A stretch of 35,277 bases of DNA from Flavobacterium cyanobacteriorum (GCF_002251835.1 NZ_NOXV01000257.1:1-35277), one strand, 5' to 3'; shown: positions 1-7,848, numbered from the stretch's first letter. The notes: generated by a model from the letters alone, not told the origin. Translations and numbers: made by a program.

Positions 1-2
1 AT

Positions 3-32
3 CTCCCCGCCGCGAAAGCAGGCGGCGGGGAG
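3..32. other. GC-rich perfect hairpin at window edge
   Basis: An 11-bp perfect inverted repeat (CTCCCCGCCGC at 3-13, GCGGCGGGGAG at 22-32) encloses the 8-nt loop GAAAGCAG. It lies about 70 bp beyond the stop of the DUF2971 gene. It is far more GC rich than its surroundings. No T-tract follows on the plus strand, and the minus-strand continuation is cut off by the window edge, so it may be a terminator for the minus-strand operon or another structured element. Confidence 0.5.
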
Positions 33-102
33 GATGCCGCTTCCATCAGGGCTGGCTCAGGCAACAGTGTTTACCTGCCAGCTTTATAAGCCCGGGCAGA
101 AA

Positions 103-729
103 CTACAGCCGGCCACGGAAATGATTTATCCACACAGGATTACTTAACAGGGTTGACTGGTAAATACTGCCTTTATAATCAGGAGCTATGCACAATAGTG
201 ATTTTTTAAGGCTGCGGAACACTTCCGCAGGCATTTTGTTATTGATAGTGATCCGGCGTATCACACTGATATCCAGGTCAAACTCAAATACAGGCTGCTG
301 TTCCTCTGCTGCGGCCACTATAATACGGTATTCTTTTTCGGGCAAATAAGGCTGCCGCTTTATGAAAGCAAAGTTTTCGGATGTTACAGAAGCTATATCC
401 CTCATGCTGACATACTGCACTTTGCCATGCTGCACCCCGGGGTGGTTTTGCAGGATCTGGAAAAGCTTTTGCGGGCTGAACTCAATGTAGCAGCCACCTG
501 CACCTGCCGAAAAGGTATTCCAGTGATGTATAGTTTCACCTCCGTGTGTAAAACAAAGAGCATAAATGCTCCGGGCGCCAATGCTTTTGCGGTACACCTC
601 CATGGTTTCCCTGTCGTTATAATCTTCCCATAAAGCCGGGCTTAGCAGCGTGAGCTTTTTACGCACCAGCATATCTATAAGGAACGGTATAGTAGTAAAG
701 CGGTTCAGCTTTTTAAAATCAGTTTCCAT
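103..729 (-). CDS. DUF2971 domain protein
   Basis: This 208-aa soluble protein has the hallmarks I associate with DUF2971: an N-terminal segment with P31, WED at 34-36 and ND at 38-39; then CFTHG (59-63), W70, GGCYIEF (78-84) and a later EKEYRI (131-136). The family is widespread but has no established biochemical function, and members often sit in accessory or defence-like neighbourhoods. There is no signal peptide or membrane segment, so it should be cytoplasmic. It is the last gene of a three-gene minus-strand operon: its ATG lies only 5 nt after the patatin stop codon. The family call rests on motif spacing and is fairly secure; the function is unknown. The sequence looks intact and of normal family length. 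Confidence 0.75.
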   Translation of the reverse strand: METDFKKLNRFTTIPFLIDMLVRKKLTLLSPALWEDYNDRETMEVYRKSIGARSIYALCFTHGGETIHHWNTFSAGAGGCYIEFSPQKLFQILQNHPGVQHGKVQYVSMRDIASVTSENFAFIKRQPYLPEKEYRIIVAAAEEQQPVFEFDLDISVIRRITINNKMPAEVFRSLKKSLLCIAPDYKGSIYQSTLLSNPVWINHFRGRL

Positions 730-734
730 AGCCT

Positions 735-2453
735 TTACTTTTTCAGAAGCCCTGCGTCCTCCAGTTCTTTAAAAAGGGCTTCCTCTATAATATGATAAAC
801 CTTGTGCTGCAGCACCAGCTTGTTGATAAGGCTCGCCCAAAAATTTTCAAAAAGCCTGTTGAGCACTGTCTCTATACGGTTTTTCACCATCCCTTTGTAC
901 TTTCTGCGGAAAGCAGCCGCATCAAGCGATGGATAGGCCGGAAAGGCAAGCGTGGCATCTATACCATATGTATCGCTATCGGCTTTATTGGACTGGGTAT
1001 GCAGCAGGCGCATATCAGGTATTATAGGGAAAAGCTTCCTGCTTAGCGCATCGCCCTGCGCCTCAAAAAAGCCATACCTGTTTATGGCCTCCGGATGGGG
1101 TGCAATACCCAGCCTCTGCACCGCCGAATCCTGTGTTACCGCAAAGTAGTACCTGAGGAAAGCCTGGCAGTTCTGGCGGCCCAGGTAATAATCATGATGA
1201 CGGAAAGATTTATCCATGAAACCTGCAAAACCACTAAATGGCGCCGAAGCAAGGTCATTTTTTGCCCGGATCAATTCACCATTTCGGAGTTCTTTACGAA
1301 CAGGAGCAATCAGGAACTTGGTACGGTCATTAAGCTCCAGCGCCTCAAGCAGGCCATCTTGGTTAAACATGACCTGGTTGCGCAATGCCCTGAACATGCC
1401 TTTGGCTACCGAAACCATATCGGTTTTAATGTCTTCGCCTTCCACAGCATTATCGTGGTTGGGGAAAGGGTCAATCATTATTACCGCATACTGGTCTTTG
1501 GCTACTTCAGGCGCGTTCTTCTCCCGGAGTACCTTCAGCGCAATACCAAAAGGCTCATTGTTTATAAGCCCCCCATCTATCGAACTAAACTGGTAAACAG
1601 CGTTTTCTTCCAGTATAGGCGTAATACCCCGCCGCTGCCCAAAAAGATATTTAGGATACCGGTCAACATATTTTTGTGAAATGGCTACTTTTCGTGATTT
1701 AAGCCCTATAGGGAAAGCTGCCGTGCTGAGGGTAGCATCTTTGAGGTAACCCATATGCTTGGGATCTGAAAGGTTAAGAATAAAAAAAAGCGAGTTTTCA
1801 TCTGCCGGTACACCCGAAGGGGTTGTTTCATTGGCCAGCCTGTACCGGAAAAAACCTGCATGGCTGGTGATTACCGTACCACTATTATTACTGCCTCCAA
1901 AATCAATCTTGAAATTAATTCCCTGCAAATTGGTTGTAGTCAGCACCAGGTCAAGCGAAGGCGATATATAAGGCGGGCATTGATGCAATTTTTCTAAAAC
2001 TAAGGCCTTTTCGGCAATACCGTCTATTGGCTTTGTATTGAGGAGTGAATCAGGCTTCTCCCCTTTTTTGAGATCTGTAAGCGAAAGTAGCTTTTCAAAA
2101 GTACTTCCTTCAGCATCATCACCCATCTCCACCCAGCTTTGATAAAAACGGTTATTCTTGCCGAAAGGGTTGTCTTTATTTACATATGTATGGCTGCCAT
2201 CCGCGAGGTTTAGCAAAGCAAGGGAACCATTAATCCCGCCAGCCGACGCGCCGCTCATGACATCAATAGCTACATCATGCATGGGTATAGAAAAATTATA
2301 CTCAGGATGCTCCGGCCCCAGACGGCGGTTTTTTTCTTTTGCTTTTTCCCAAAGTTCAAGGGTTTCCAGTAAATAATCCATGGCGCCTGCTGTATAGGCG
2401 CCTGCTGATACGGCGCCTGCCATGGCTATGCAGATTTTAAATTTTGGCTCCAT
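735..2453 (-). CDS. patatin-like phospholipase family protein
   Basis: A 572-aa predicted lipid acyl hydrolase. An N-terminal glycine/alanine-rich oxyanion segment (AGAVSAGAYTAG, about residues 12-23) is followed by the nucleophile elbow GASAG (68-72, Ser70). The catalytic aspartate lies in DGG (Asp293), giving the Ser-Asp dyad of patatins. The protein continues about 250 residues past the dyad, and the C-terminus is helical and rich in hydrophobic residues, which could aid membrane contact. No signal peptide is seen, so a cytoplasmic enzyme acting on the inner leaflet is likely. Its start codon overlaps the stop of the preceding gene (TAATG), which implies translational coupling, and the DUF2971 gene follows after 5 nt. 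Patatin-like enzymes also serve as membrane-degrading effectors in CBASS immunity (CapV), but no nucleotide cyclase is visible here. The enzyme class is secure; the substrate is unknown. Confidence 0.9.
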   Translation of the reverse strand: MEPKFKICIAMAGAVSAGAYTAGAMDYLLETLELWEKAKEKNRRLGPEHPEYNFSIPMHDVAIDVMSGASAGGINGSLALLNLADGSHTYVNKDNPFGKNNRFYQSWVEMGDDAEGSTFEKLLSLTDLKKGEKPDSLLNTKPIDGIAEKALVLEKLHQCPPYISPSLDLVLTTTNLQGINFKIDFGGSNNSGTVITSHAGFFRYRLANETTPSGVPADENSLFFILNLSDPKHMGYLKDATLSTAAFPIGLKSRKVAISQKYVDRYPKYLFGQRRGITPILEENAVYQFSSIDGGLINNEPFGIALKVLREKNAPEVAKDQYAVIMIDPFPNHDNAVEGEDIKTDMVSVAKGMFRALRNQVMFNQDGLLEALELNDRTKFLIAPVRKELRNGELIRAKNDLASAPFSGFAGFMDKSFRHHDYYLGRQNCQAFLRYYFAVTQDSAVQRLGIAPHPEAINRYGFFEAQGDALSRKLFPIIPDMRLLHTQSNKADSDTYGIDATLAFPAYPSLDAAAFRRKYKGMVKNRIETVLNRLFENFWASLINKLVLQHKVYHIIEEALFKELEDAGLLKK

Positions 2454-3103
2454 TATAAACTGATTTGTTTAGTGTCTTTATTTACCCTAAGTTCCTTGGT
2501 TAGCGGGACTATCGTAAGGCGTGATTTTACAAAATCATTGCCGCCCTCAAAACTTTGGGATATTCCATATGGGTTTTCTACATCCCGGAGCAAAGTGCCG
2601 CTACGGCGGTATAATTCGTCATCGTTGTCCTTTTTTATCCGCGAGGCTATGATTTCAGACAGTCTGGACAGTAGCAGAGCCGAATTGCTAATAGTAGGGC
2701 TGGCCTTGAGCAGGGCCTTCATACCTATATTTGTAGCTTCGCCCTTAATTATATCCTCTATTGCCTGGCCTAGATTGCGCATGTCATTGTCATCCTCCAT
2801 AAACAGGATAGTATAGGTTACAAATTCACCCGGGTTTGCCGGGCCGTAGATTAGGTGTCCATGCCCGTCAAAATCTACAGTATTGTTTTTACGTACCTTG
2901 GGAAAAGGCAATATACTAAAGTCAATGGCAGGATTATTGGCTCCGCCCTGGTCTATGGCCATGGAAATAATATAAGGTTCAGAATAGCGAAAGGGCCAGT
3001 CCGGGTTCTTTGTTAAAGTAAAATTATTAATTACGATAGCTATTTTATCCTCCATAGGCTCAAAGCCGATAGGTTTAACATAACTTTCAATTGCAAAATT
3101 CAT
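2453..3103 (-). CDS. hypothetical protein, first gene of patatin operon
   Basis: I do not recognise this 216-aa protein. It has no signal peptide or transmembrane helix. The first ~110 residues alternate short hydrophobic and polar stretches rich in Pro, Asn, Asp and Gly (for example KIAIVINNFTLTK), which suggests a beta-sandwich. The middle (about 115-165) is more helical, with an acidic start (MEDDND) and repeated Leu/Ser. The C-terminal third is charged. Its stop codon overlaps the ATG of the patatin-like phospholipase by one base (TAATG), so the two proteins are probably made together. A role as partner, membrane-targeting or control subunit of the phospholipase is my inference only. The region upstream (3104-3272) holds no clear TAnnTTTG promoter box on the minus strand. 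Confidence 0.7.
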   Translation of the reverse strand: MNFAIESYVKPIGFEPMEDKIAIVINNFTLTKNPDWPFRYSEPYIISMAIDQGGANNPAIDFSILPFPKVRKNNTVDFDGHGHLIYGPANPGEFVTYTILFMEDDNDMRNLGQAIEDIIKGEATNIGMKALLKASPTISNSALLLSRLSEIIASRIKKDNDDELYRRSGTLLRDVENPYGISQSFEGGNDFVKSRLTIVPLTKELRVNKDTKQISL

Positions 3104-3192
3104 AATGTATTATTTAGTTGGTTTTAAGTAGTTAAGATAAGGAAATGTGCCTGATTCTCCTAATCCGGAATATATAAAACTCATTTACCTTC

Positions 3193-3226
3193 AAAAAATT
3201 ATGCCGGCATTTTGCTACGCCGGCAC
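3193..3226 (-). terminator. probable terminator of DoxX gene
   Basis: TGCCGGC (3202-3208) pairs with GCCGGCA (3219-3225) around a 10-nt loop. Read on the minus strand, the stem is followed by TAATTTTTTG, giving a rho-independent-like structure about 50 nt after the DoxX stop and upstream of the patatin operon. Confidence 0.6.
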
Positions 3227-3272
3227 TCATAAAGTAAATAGATGTTGAAACTTTGTCCCTAAACAGTTTGTT

Positions 3273-3647
3273 TTATAATAAAGGCCTGTATTTTTCCCTG
3301 TTTTCGTACATGGCCCAAATATTGATAATAAACAACGTGCCGGATATCGGAAGCCCCGATGGCTCTGAGAAAATGTTGGTAAGAAGGATACCGATCATTA
3401 CGGGTAGGATAATAACAGCCCCTAAAGCCCTGTACCTGTTGGTAATGAACAAAACGCCTCCTACTATTTCCACTATGCCTACCAGGGGCATCAGCCAGGT
3501 AATCTGCATAAATGCATCCATTAACTTTAACATGCTTTCCGGCATGTCGTCCGGCATGGGCATGTAATTAAAGAATTTGTTCAGCCCCGCATTGATGAAC
3601 ATCAGCCCGAAAATCAGGCTCACCACAAAAAGGATCTTTTTCTTCAT
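3273..3647 (-). CDS. DoxX family membrane protein
   Basis: A 124-aa protein with four hydrophobic helices (about residues 4-22, 48-68, 74-92 and 97-114). The FGLMFINAGLNKF segment after the first helix resembles the DoxX/DoxD signature of small inner-membrane proteins. The family contains quinone-linked or redox-associated subunits, but most members, including short Flavobacterium ones such as this, have no tested function. It is transcribed alone: a hairpin terminator follows and 465 bp of non-coding DNA precedes it. The length is typical for the family. Confidence 0.8.
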   Translation of the reverse strand: MKKKILFVVSLIFGLMFINAGLNKFFNYMPMPDDMPESMLKLMDAFMQITWLMPLVGIVEIVGGVLFITNRYRALGAVIILPVMIGILLTNIFSEPSGLPISGTLFIINIWAMYENREKYRPLL

Positions 3648-4112
3648 AATCTATTGGTTTAGTTTGTTTAATAGTCCATTGTGACCTTACATAGCGGCTG
3701 TTAAGCCTCCTTTAAAGCCCGTTTTCAAGGTCTGAAAAATACCCTGAATGCAACCTGATTAATTTACTTTCCTTGTTATTTCTGTTAAAACCTGTAAAAG
3801 TAAATTTTTTATATTCTTTAATTCCCCTATAAATTTCTCCATCAATATCAGGAAAGCACAAACATTTTGATTCAATGATCTCCACCCGCCGTTTACCGGT
3901 AAATCTTTTAGTTCAACTTTAGATTTTTCAATATCTACAAATGGTTTTTAATAGGCGTTTGAGTCCCGGTAATGGTATTTTGTATATATTCCGGTTTCAT
4001 CTATCAACTTCTCTTATATAAAAGTTAAGTTCATAATTATGGCTAATTTACAAAATATAAAGAGTAATGGTAATTATAGACAATACCAAAAAATTCATCA
4101 GCAGTAATTTTT
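3648..4112. other. AT-rich intergenic region with a 12-bp palindrome
   Basis: These 465 bp separate two minus-strand genes and contain no convincing gene. TTTACCGGTAAA at 3892-3903 is a perfect 12-bp palindrome and could be an operator. A 22-codon plus-strand ORF starting at 4039 (MANLQNIKSNG...) has no supporting signals. I see no RNA gene and no clear terminator for the dehydrogenase. Confidence 0.4.
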
Positions 4113-5468
4113 TTACTTGTTTATATACACTGTTTTCACATTCACAAACTCTTTCAGCCCATTTTCGGCCAGCTCACGCCCGTATCCTGAGCGCTTAACC
4201 CCACCGAAGGGGAGCGCAGGGTCACTTTTTACCATAGCATTAATAAATACCGCCCCTTCTTCAAACAGGTGCAGCTTATCCTTTATATCATCAATATTCC
4301 GGGTAAAGAGGGTTACACCCAGGCCAAAGTCTGTGCTGTTGCTTAGGGTGACCGCTTCTTCAAAAGTTTCAAACTTTATTACGGCGGCCACAGGGCCAAA
4401 TACCTCTTCCTTAAAAACAGGCATATCGGTAGTAACATCTGTTACAATCGTGGGGGCATAAAAAGCCTTATCCCTTTTTCCCCCTGTCAGTACCTTTGCG
4501 CCCATAGCCACTGAGCGGTCCACCTGCTTTTCAACATCTTTGGCAAGGTCTAGGCGGGCCAGCGGGCCAATATCAGTAGCTGTATCCAGCGGGTTACCCG
4601 GTTTAAGCTTTTCAACCCCTGCCCTGAACCTGTTTAAAAAATCCTCATACACAGAGGAATGCACCAAAAACCGCTTTGCCGCAATGCAGCTTTGCCCGGT
4701 GTTCTGCATACGCGCCGAAACCGCCACTGATGCGGCTTTGTCAAGGTCAGCATCCCCAAGTACTATAAAGGCGTTGCTGCCACCGAGCTCTAATACCGAT
4801 TTTTTTATTTGTGAGGCTGCCACCGTAGCTACTGATATGCCGGCTTTTTCGCTACCCGTGAGCGATACGGCTTTAACTATGGGGTTCTCGATTACCTTTT
4901 TAACCTGCTCACCCGAAATCAGCAAATTCTGGTAAATGCCTTCAGGAAAGCCCGCATCAGTGAAAAGGCTTTCCAGCAGCTGCGCGCAGCCCGCCACATT
5001 AGAGGCATGCTTAACAACTACGGTGTTCCCCACGATTATAGCCGGAATAGCAAACCTGAACACCTGCCAGTAGGGAAAATTCCAGGGCATTATGCCCAAA
5101 ATAACGCCCAGGGGCTCATATACTACAAAACTCTCCGCAGCATCCGTATTTACGGGCTTTTCCGCAAGGAAACCGGGGGCGTGCTTTATATAGTATTCGC
5201 ATAAAAGCCCGCACTTTTTTACCTCTGCGACAGCCTGGGCTATGGGCTTACCCATTTCAAGGCTGCATTTTTCTGACAAAGATTTTTGCTGATTTGTCAG
5301 CGTATTAAGTAAATTTTTAACTAATTCTAACCTGGTATTCAGGCTTTTACAGCGCCATTTATTATAGCTGTTATGAGCCGTATCAATTCTCTGAACCGCC
5401 TGATTGTCAGTAATATATTCATATTCAGCTAAAAAAGTTAAATCAAAAGGATTGATAATTGAAAACAT
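4113..5468 (-). CDS. NAD(P)-dependent succinate-semialdehyde dehydrogenase, Sad/GabD type
   Basis: A 451-aa aldehyde dehydrogenase that should oxidise succinate semialdehyde, or a related aldehyde, to the acid with NAD(P)+. Seen in order: the cofactor/substrate segment MPWNFPYWQ, VVKHASNVAGCAQLL, the general base in VLELGGSNAF (Glu227), the nucleophile in NTGQSCIAAKRF (Cys261), the EEVFGPVA motif and a C-terminal GGVKRSGYGRELAENGL. These segments and the short N-terminus closely match what I remember of E. coli Sad (YneI). The active site is complete. The gene is transcribed divergently from ompA across a ~108-bp spacer. No GABA transaminase gene is nearby, so the physiological substrate is unproven. 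Confidence 0.88.
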   Translation of the reverse strand: MFSIINPFDLTFLAEYEYITDNQAVQRIDTAHNSYNKWRCKSLNTRLELVKNLLNTLTNQQKSLSEKCSLEMGKPIAQAVAEVKKCGLLCEYYIKHAPGFLAEKPVNTDAAESFVVYEPLGVILGIMPWNFPYWQVFRFAIPAIIVGNTVVVKHASNVAGCAQLLESLFTDAGFPEGIYQNLLISGEQVKKVIENPIVKAVSLTGSEKAGISVATVAASQIKKSVLELGGSNAFIVLGDADLDKAASVAVSARMQNTGQSCIAAKRFLVHSSVYEDFLNRFRAGVEKLKPGNPLDTATDIGPLARLDLAKDVEKQVDRSVAMGAKVLTGGKRDKAFYAPTIVTDVTTDMPVFKEEVFGPVAAVIKFETFEEAVTLSNSTDFGLGVTLFTRNIDDIKDKLHLFEEGAVFINAMVKSDPALPFGGVKRSGYGRELAENGLKEFVNVKTVYINK

Positions 5469-5509
5469 TGTTTACATTTGTACTAATTTTGTTATAAAAA
5501 TAACATTTA

Positions 5510-5538
5510 TTTGGTTAGTAATAAATTTATTAACTTTG
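5510..5538 (+). promoter_or_regulatory. Bacteroidota-type promoter for ompA-family gene
   Basis: A -7 box TAACTTTG at 5531-5538 matches the TAnnTTTG consensus, and TTTGG starting at 5510 supplies the -33 element with about 17 nt between them. Transcription would start near 5544, about 33 nt before the ATG at 5577. This rules out the further upstream in-frame start at 5511, which lies inside the promoter. Confidence 0.7.
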
Positions 5539-5576
5539 TCCCCGAAAATAACAACCTACCAAAAACACTAGTGAAT

Positions 5577-6854
5577 ATGAAGAGACTTGTACTCCCACTA
5601 TTAATGCTATGCCTGAGTACTGCCGCCCTGCATGCACAGCAAAAACAAAAAGAAAAAGAAAAAGAAAAAGAAGTAACTGAATCATCTAATTTTAACAGGT
5701 GGTCGATAGATATAAATGGAGGTATCAATAAAGCTACTAATCCTATGGCTGATGGATACTATGTTAAAGCCCTGAATTTTTTCCATGCTGATTTAGGTTT
5801 CCGTTATAACTTTAATACCAAGTTTGGTTTAAAGCTACAGGGAGGCTACGACGTGCTGAACAACGGCACGAATTCACTCCCATTTGAAACAAAAATTATA
5901 TCCCTTGGTTTACAGGGATATGCCAACTTAGGCCGGATCATGGAATTTGAGACTTTTACACAGCGTTTCAATGTATTAGGGCACCTTGGTGTAGGTGTAG
6001 CACAAATGACCAGCGACCGTTATGATGGGCAAGACCACATAGGGAATTTCCTTATTGGCCTTACTGCCCAGTACAGATTATCAAACCGCATCGCGCTAAA
6101 TGCTGACGTGACCATGTATAATAATTTCCACCATGATAAGACATGGGATGGTTCTGAATACGACAAAACCTTAAGCCAGGGATTTGACAGTACATTTTAT
6201 ACTGCTACCCTGGGATTATCAATTTATCTTGGTAAAAATGCGCAGCATGCTGACTGGTATATTGGTGAGAGGGCTGACGAACTGGAAGACCTCGAAGAAA
6301 GGCTGGCGGAACTTGAAACCATGATGGATGATACTGACAAGGACGGTGTACCAGATTATCTTGATGCTGAGCCTAAAACCATTACCGGTGTGGCGGTAGA
6401 CAGCAAAGGGCGTACAATTGACAAGAACAATAACGGCGTGCCTGATGAACTGGAATCATACATTGAGAACAAAAACAAGGAAGTTGTTGCCGGAGTAAAT
6501 GCGGAACTGGCTGACCTGATTAATGGCGGATATGTGAATGTTTATTTTGATTTCAATAAAGACCAACCTAATTCACAATCCGTTAACGGCATTAATTTCC
6601 TAGTAAAATATCTCAAAGAAAACCCAACCGTACAGGCCGATGTAATAGGCTACGCTGATGAGATTGGCGATACTGAATACAACAGGAACCTTTCTCAAAA
6701 GAGGGCTGAAAACGTAAAACAGATACTTGTTGATGCAGGTATTGATGGCAACAGGCTAACTATCAAGAACAATGGTGAAGATACAACTGTTAACAAAAAA
6801 TCAAATTACGCAAGGCAGATTGTACGTAGGGTAACGTTTATGCTAAAACAATAA
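5577..6854 (+). CDS. OmpA family outer-membrane protein
   Basis: This 425-aa protein starts at 5577, giving the signal peptide MKRLVLPLLMLCLSTAALHA followed by mature QQ. A highly charged Lys-Glu run, encoded by four tandem AAAAAG hexamers (5647-5670), comes directly after cleavage. Residues about 40-210 look like an eight-stranded OmpA-type beta-barrel with alternating aromatic strands. A short coiled-coil (LEDLEERLAELE) leads into acidic calcium-binding thrombospondin-type-3-like segments (DTDKDGVPDYLDAEP and KNNNGVPDEL). The C-terminal ~110 residues form the OmpA/MotB peptidoglycan-binding domain (VYFDFNKDQ, then GYADEIGDTEYNRNLSQKRAENV). Its role is to anchor the outer membrane to the cell wall. 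The gene has its own promoter and a strong terminator. Confidence 0.92.
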   Translation: MKRLVLPLLMLCLSTAALHAQQKQKEKEKEKEVTESSNFNRWSIDINGGINKATNPMADGYYVKALNFFHADLGFRYNFNTKFGLKLQGGYDVLNNGTNSLPFETKIISLGLQGYANLGRIMEFETFTQRFNVLGHLGVGVAQMTSDRYDGQDHIGNFLIGLTAQYRLSNRIALNADVTMYNNFHHDKTWDGSEYDKTLSQGFDSTFYTATLGLSIYLGKNAQHADWYIGERADELEDLEERLAELETMMDDTDKDGVPDYLDAEPKTITGVAVDSKGRTIDKNNNGVPDELESYIENKNKEVVAGVNAELADLINGGYVNVYFDFNKDQPNSQSVNGINFLVKYLKENPTVQADVIGYADEIGDTEYNRNLSQKRAENVKQILVDAGIDGNRLTIKNNGEDTTVNKKSNYARQIVRRVTFMLKQ

Positions 6855-6870
6855 AATTATACATTTAACA

Positions 6871-6902
6871 AAAAAAACCTCTGCAAACACAGAGGTTTTT
6901 TT
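6871..6902 (+). terminator. rho-independent terminator after ompA-family gene
   Basis: CCTCTG (6878-6883) and CAGAGG (6890-6895) form a stem extended by an A-run on the 5' side and a T-run of seven on the 3' side. It lies 17 nt after the stop codon. Confidence 0.85.
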
Positions 6903-6921
6903 ATACCTTTAAAGAAAAACC

Positions 6922-7320
6922 ATGAATAACAGAGACAGCAGCCTGATTGCCTTAAGAGGCGGTGCCATAGGTGCAATATATCCCCAGTCCTCTCATGATG
7001 AAATTTTCCAGAACCAAACCCTACGACCGATACTTAAACTACAGAATGACCTTTTTATTGAAGCTTTCCTTAATTATGTCAATAAGCAAAAAAGTAGCTT
7101 TTTCCAGCTGAGTACAGAAAAAAAACTACAGTACATCGAAAATGCCATACAAAAAGATATTAAATTCAGAAACGCCCTGAAAGGAATGGTATTGGCGCTA
7201 TTTACTGTTGAAGAATTCCGTGATTATACATTAAACTCATCAAACCTGAACAAAAGAATGATGAATATGCTTATAGAAAGGCTTAAGGACCAGGTGCAGC
7301 TACTGGTTAATAATAAATAG
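6922..7320 (+). CDS. small conserved flavobacterial protein, function unknown
   Basis: A 132-aa cytoplasmic protein without signal or membrane segments. The N-terminus (LIALRGGAIG) is followed by a largely helical, charged body with conserved-looking stretches such as QNQTLRPILKLQNDLFI and YIENAIQKDIKFRNALKG. I recall similar ~130-aa proteins throughout Flavobacterium, sometimes labelled glyoxalase in databases, but I see no metal-binding or beta-alpha-beta features of a true glyoxalase and would not use that name. It begins 20 nt after the ompA terminator and ends in its own terminator, so it is probably monocistronic. A degenerate box TACCTTTA just after the terminator could be its promoter. 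Confidence 0.75.
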   Translation: MNNRDSSLIALRGGAIGAIYPQSSHDEIFQNQTLRPILKLQNDLFIEAFLNYVNKQKSSFFQLSTEKKLQYIENAIQKDIKFRNALKGMVLALFTVEEFRDYTLNSSNLNKRMMNMLIERLKDQVQLLVNNK

Positions 7321-7352
7321 AAAACGTCCGGCAAATCATCCGGACATTTTTT
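7321..7352. terminator. bidirectional terminator between convergent genes
   Basis: GTCCGG (7326-7331) pairs with CCGGAC (7340-7345) around an 8-nt loop. Six T follow on the plus strand, and GTTTTC follows on the minus strand. It therefore can serve both the 132-aa protein gene and the converging META lipoprotein gene. Confidence 0.8.
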
Positions 7353-7388
7353 ATGATGTATTATCTCATTTTTTATGATGTATTATCT
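7345..7388. repeat. exact 22-bp tandem duplication
   Basis: The 22 bp at 7345-7366 are repeated exactly at 7367-7388. Each copy begins CATTTTTTATGATG. The first copy contains the T-tract of the terminator and the second runs into the stop codon of the META lipoprotein gene. The exact identity suggests a recent slippage or duplication event. Confidence 0.9.
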
Positions 7389-7827
7389 ACTGTTGGTCTT
7401 TATTTCGTGGCACAAATACCAGAACTTCCGTAACACCATTTAGTAAGGTGAGTTTACCTGTATCAATTTTTGCAATCTTCGCTTTTTCCAACGCTGCAAA
7501 AAACTCATTTTCATTAACGCCTTCACAGGCCATTTTTGTGGAAGTTAGAGGCCCCATATTAATACCGCCTTCAGTATTGAGGTTATAAGGGCCGCTAAAT
7601 CTATTGCAACCACCTTTTCCCATCATTTTATTGTCTGCCGTAAAAGTTACATAAGGCAGCCCCCTGGAAAATGCCGAAGGATTAGCAGGGTTACCGTTGA
7701 TGGCAGAAAGCTCCCAGGTACTGCCTGTAAGTATGGCACGTGGGTCAACCTCTTTAGTACTGCCACATGCTAAAGCTATTAACACTGTGATAGCAATAAA
7801 AATAAAGTTCCTGATTATAGTTTTCAT
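7387..7827 (-). CDS. META domain lipoprotein (HslJ-like)
   Basis: A 146-aa lipoprotein when started at 7827. A hydrophobic signal ends in the lipobox ALAC (Cys21), so the mature protein starts CGSTKEVDP and should be membrane anchored. The body is one META domain: GSTWELSAINGNP, then VTFTADNKMMGKGGCNRFSGPY, then the GPLTSTKMAC segment and a short helix FFAALEKAK. The two cysteines in GGCNRFSG and TKMAC are typical of the family. E. coli HslJ, a heat-inducible member, has been linked to novobiocin resistance; no enzymatic role is known. An in-frame upstream ATG at 7849-7851 is rejected because it overlaps a TAnnTTTG promoter box and would precede the signal peptide. Confidence 0.85.
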   Translation of the reverse strand: MKTIIRNFIFIAITVLIALACGSTKEVDPRAILTGSTWELSAINGNPANPSAFSRGLPYVTFTADNKMMGKGGCNRFSGPYNLNTEGGINMGPLTSTKMACEGVNENEFFAALEKAKIAKIDTGKLTLLNGVTEVLVFVPRNKDQQ

Positions 7828-7848
7828 GATGAATAAATTTAGGTTACC

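Noticed and set aside
1095-1679. 194-codon plus-strand ORF opposite the patatin gene
   Set aside because: It is a shadow of the intact patatin gene, with an unnatural composition and no start signals; the minus-strand frame has the catalytic motifs.
103-3103. CBASS immune operon
   Set aside because: A patatin effector alone is not enough: no CD-NTase cyclase or Cap2/Cap3-like ancillary gene is visible beside it.
4039-4107. 22-codon plus-strand ORF in the 465-bp gap
   Set aside because: No promoter, terminator or distinctive peptide supports it; such ORFs are expected by chance in AT-rich DNA.
5511-5576. 22-codon N-terminal extension of the ompA-family gene
   Set aside because: It overlaps the promoter (-7 box at 5531-5538) and would place polar residues before a perfect signal peptide that begins at 5577.
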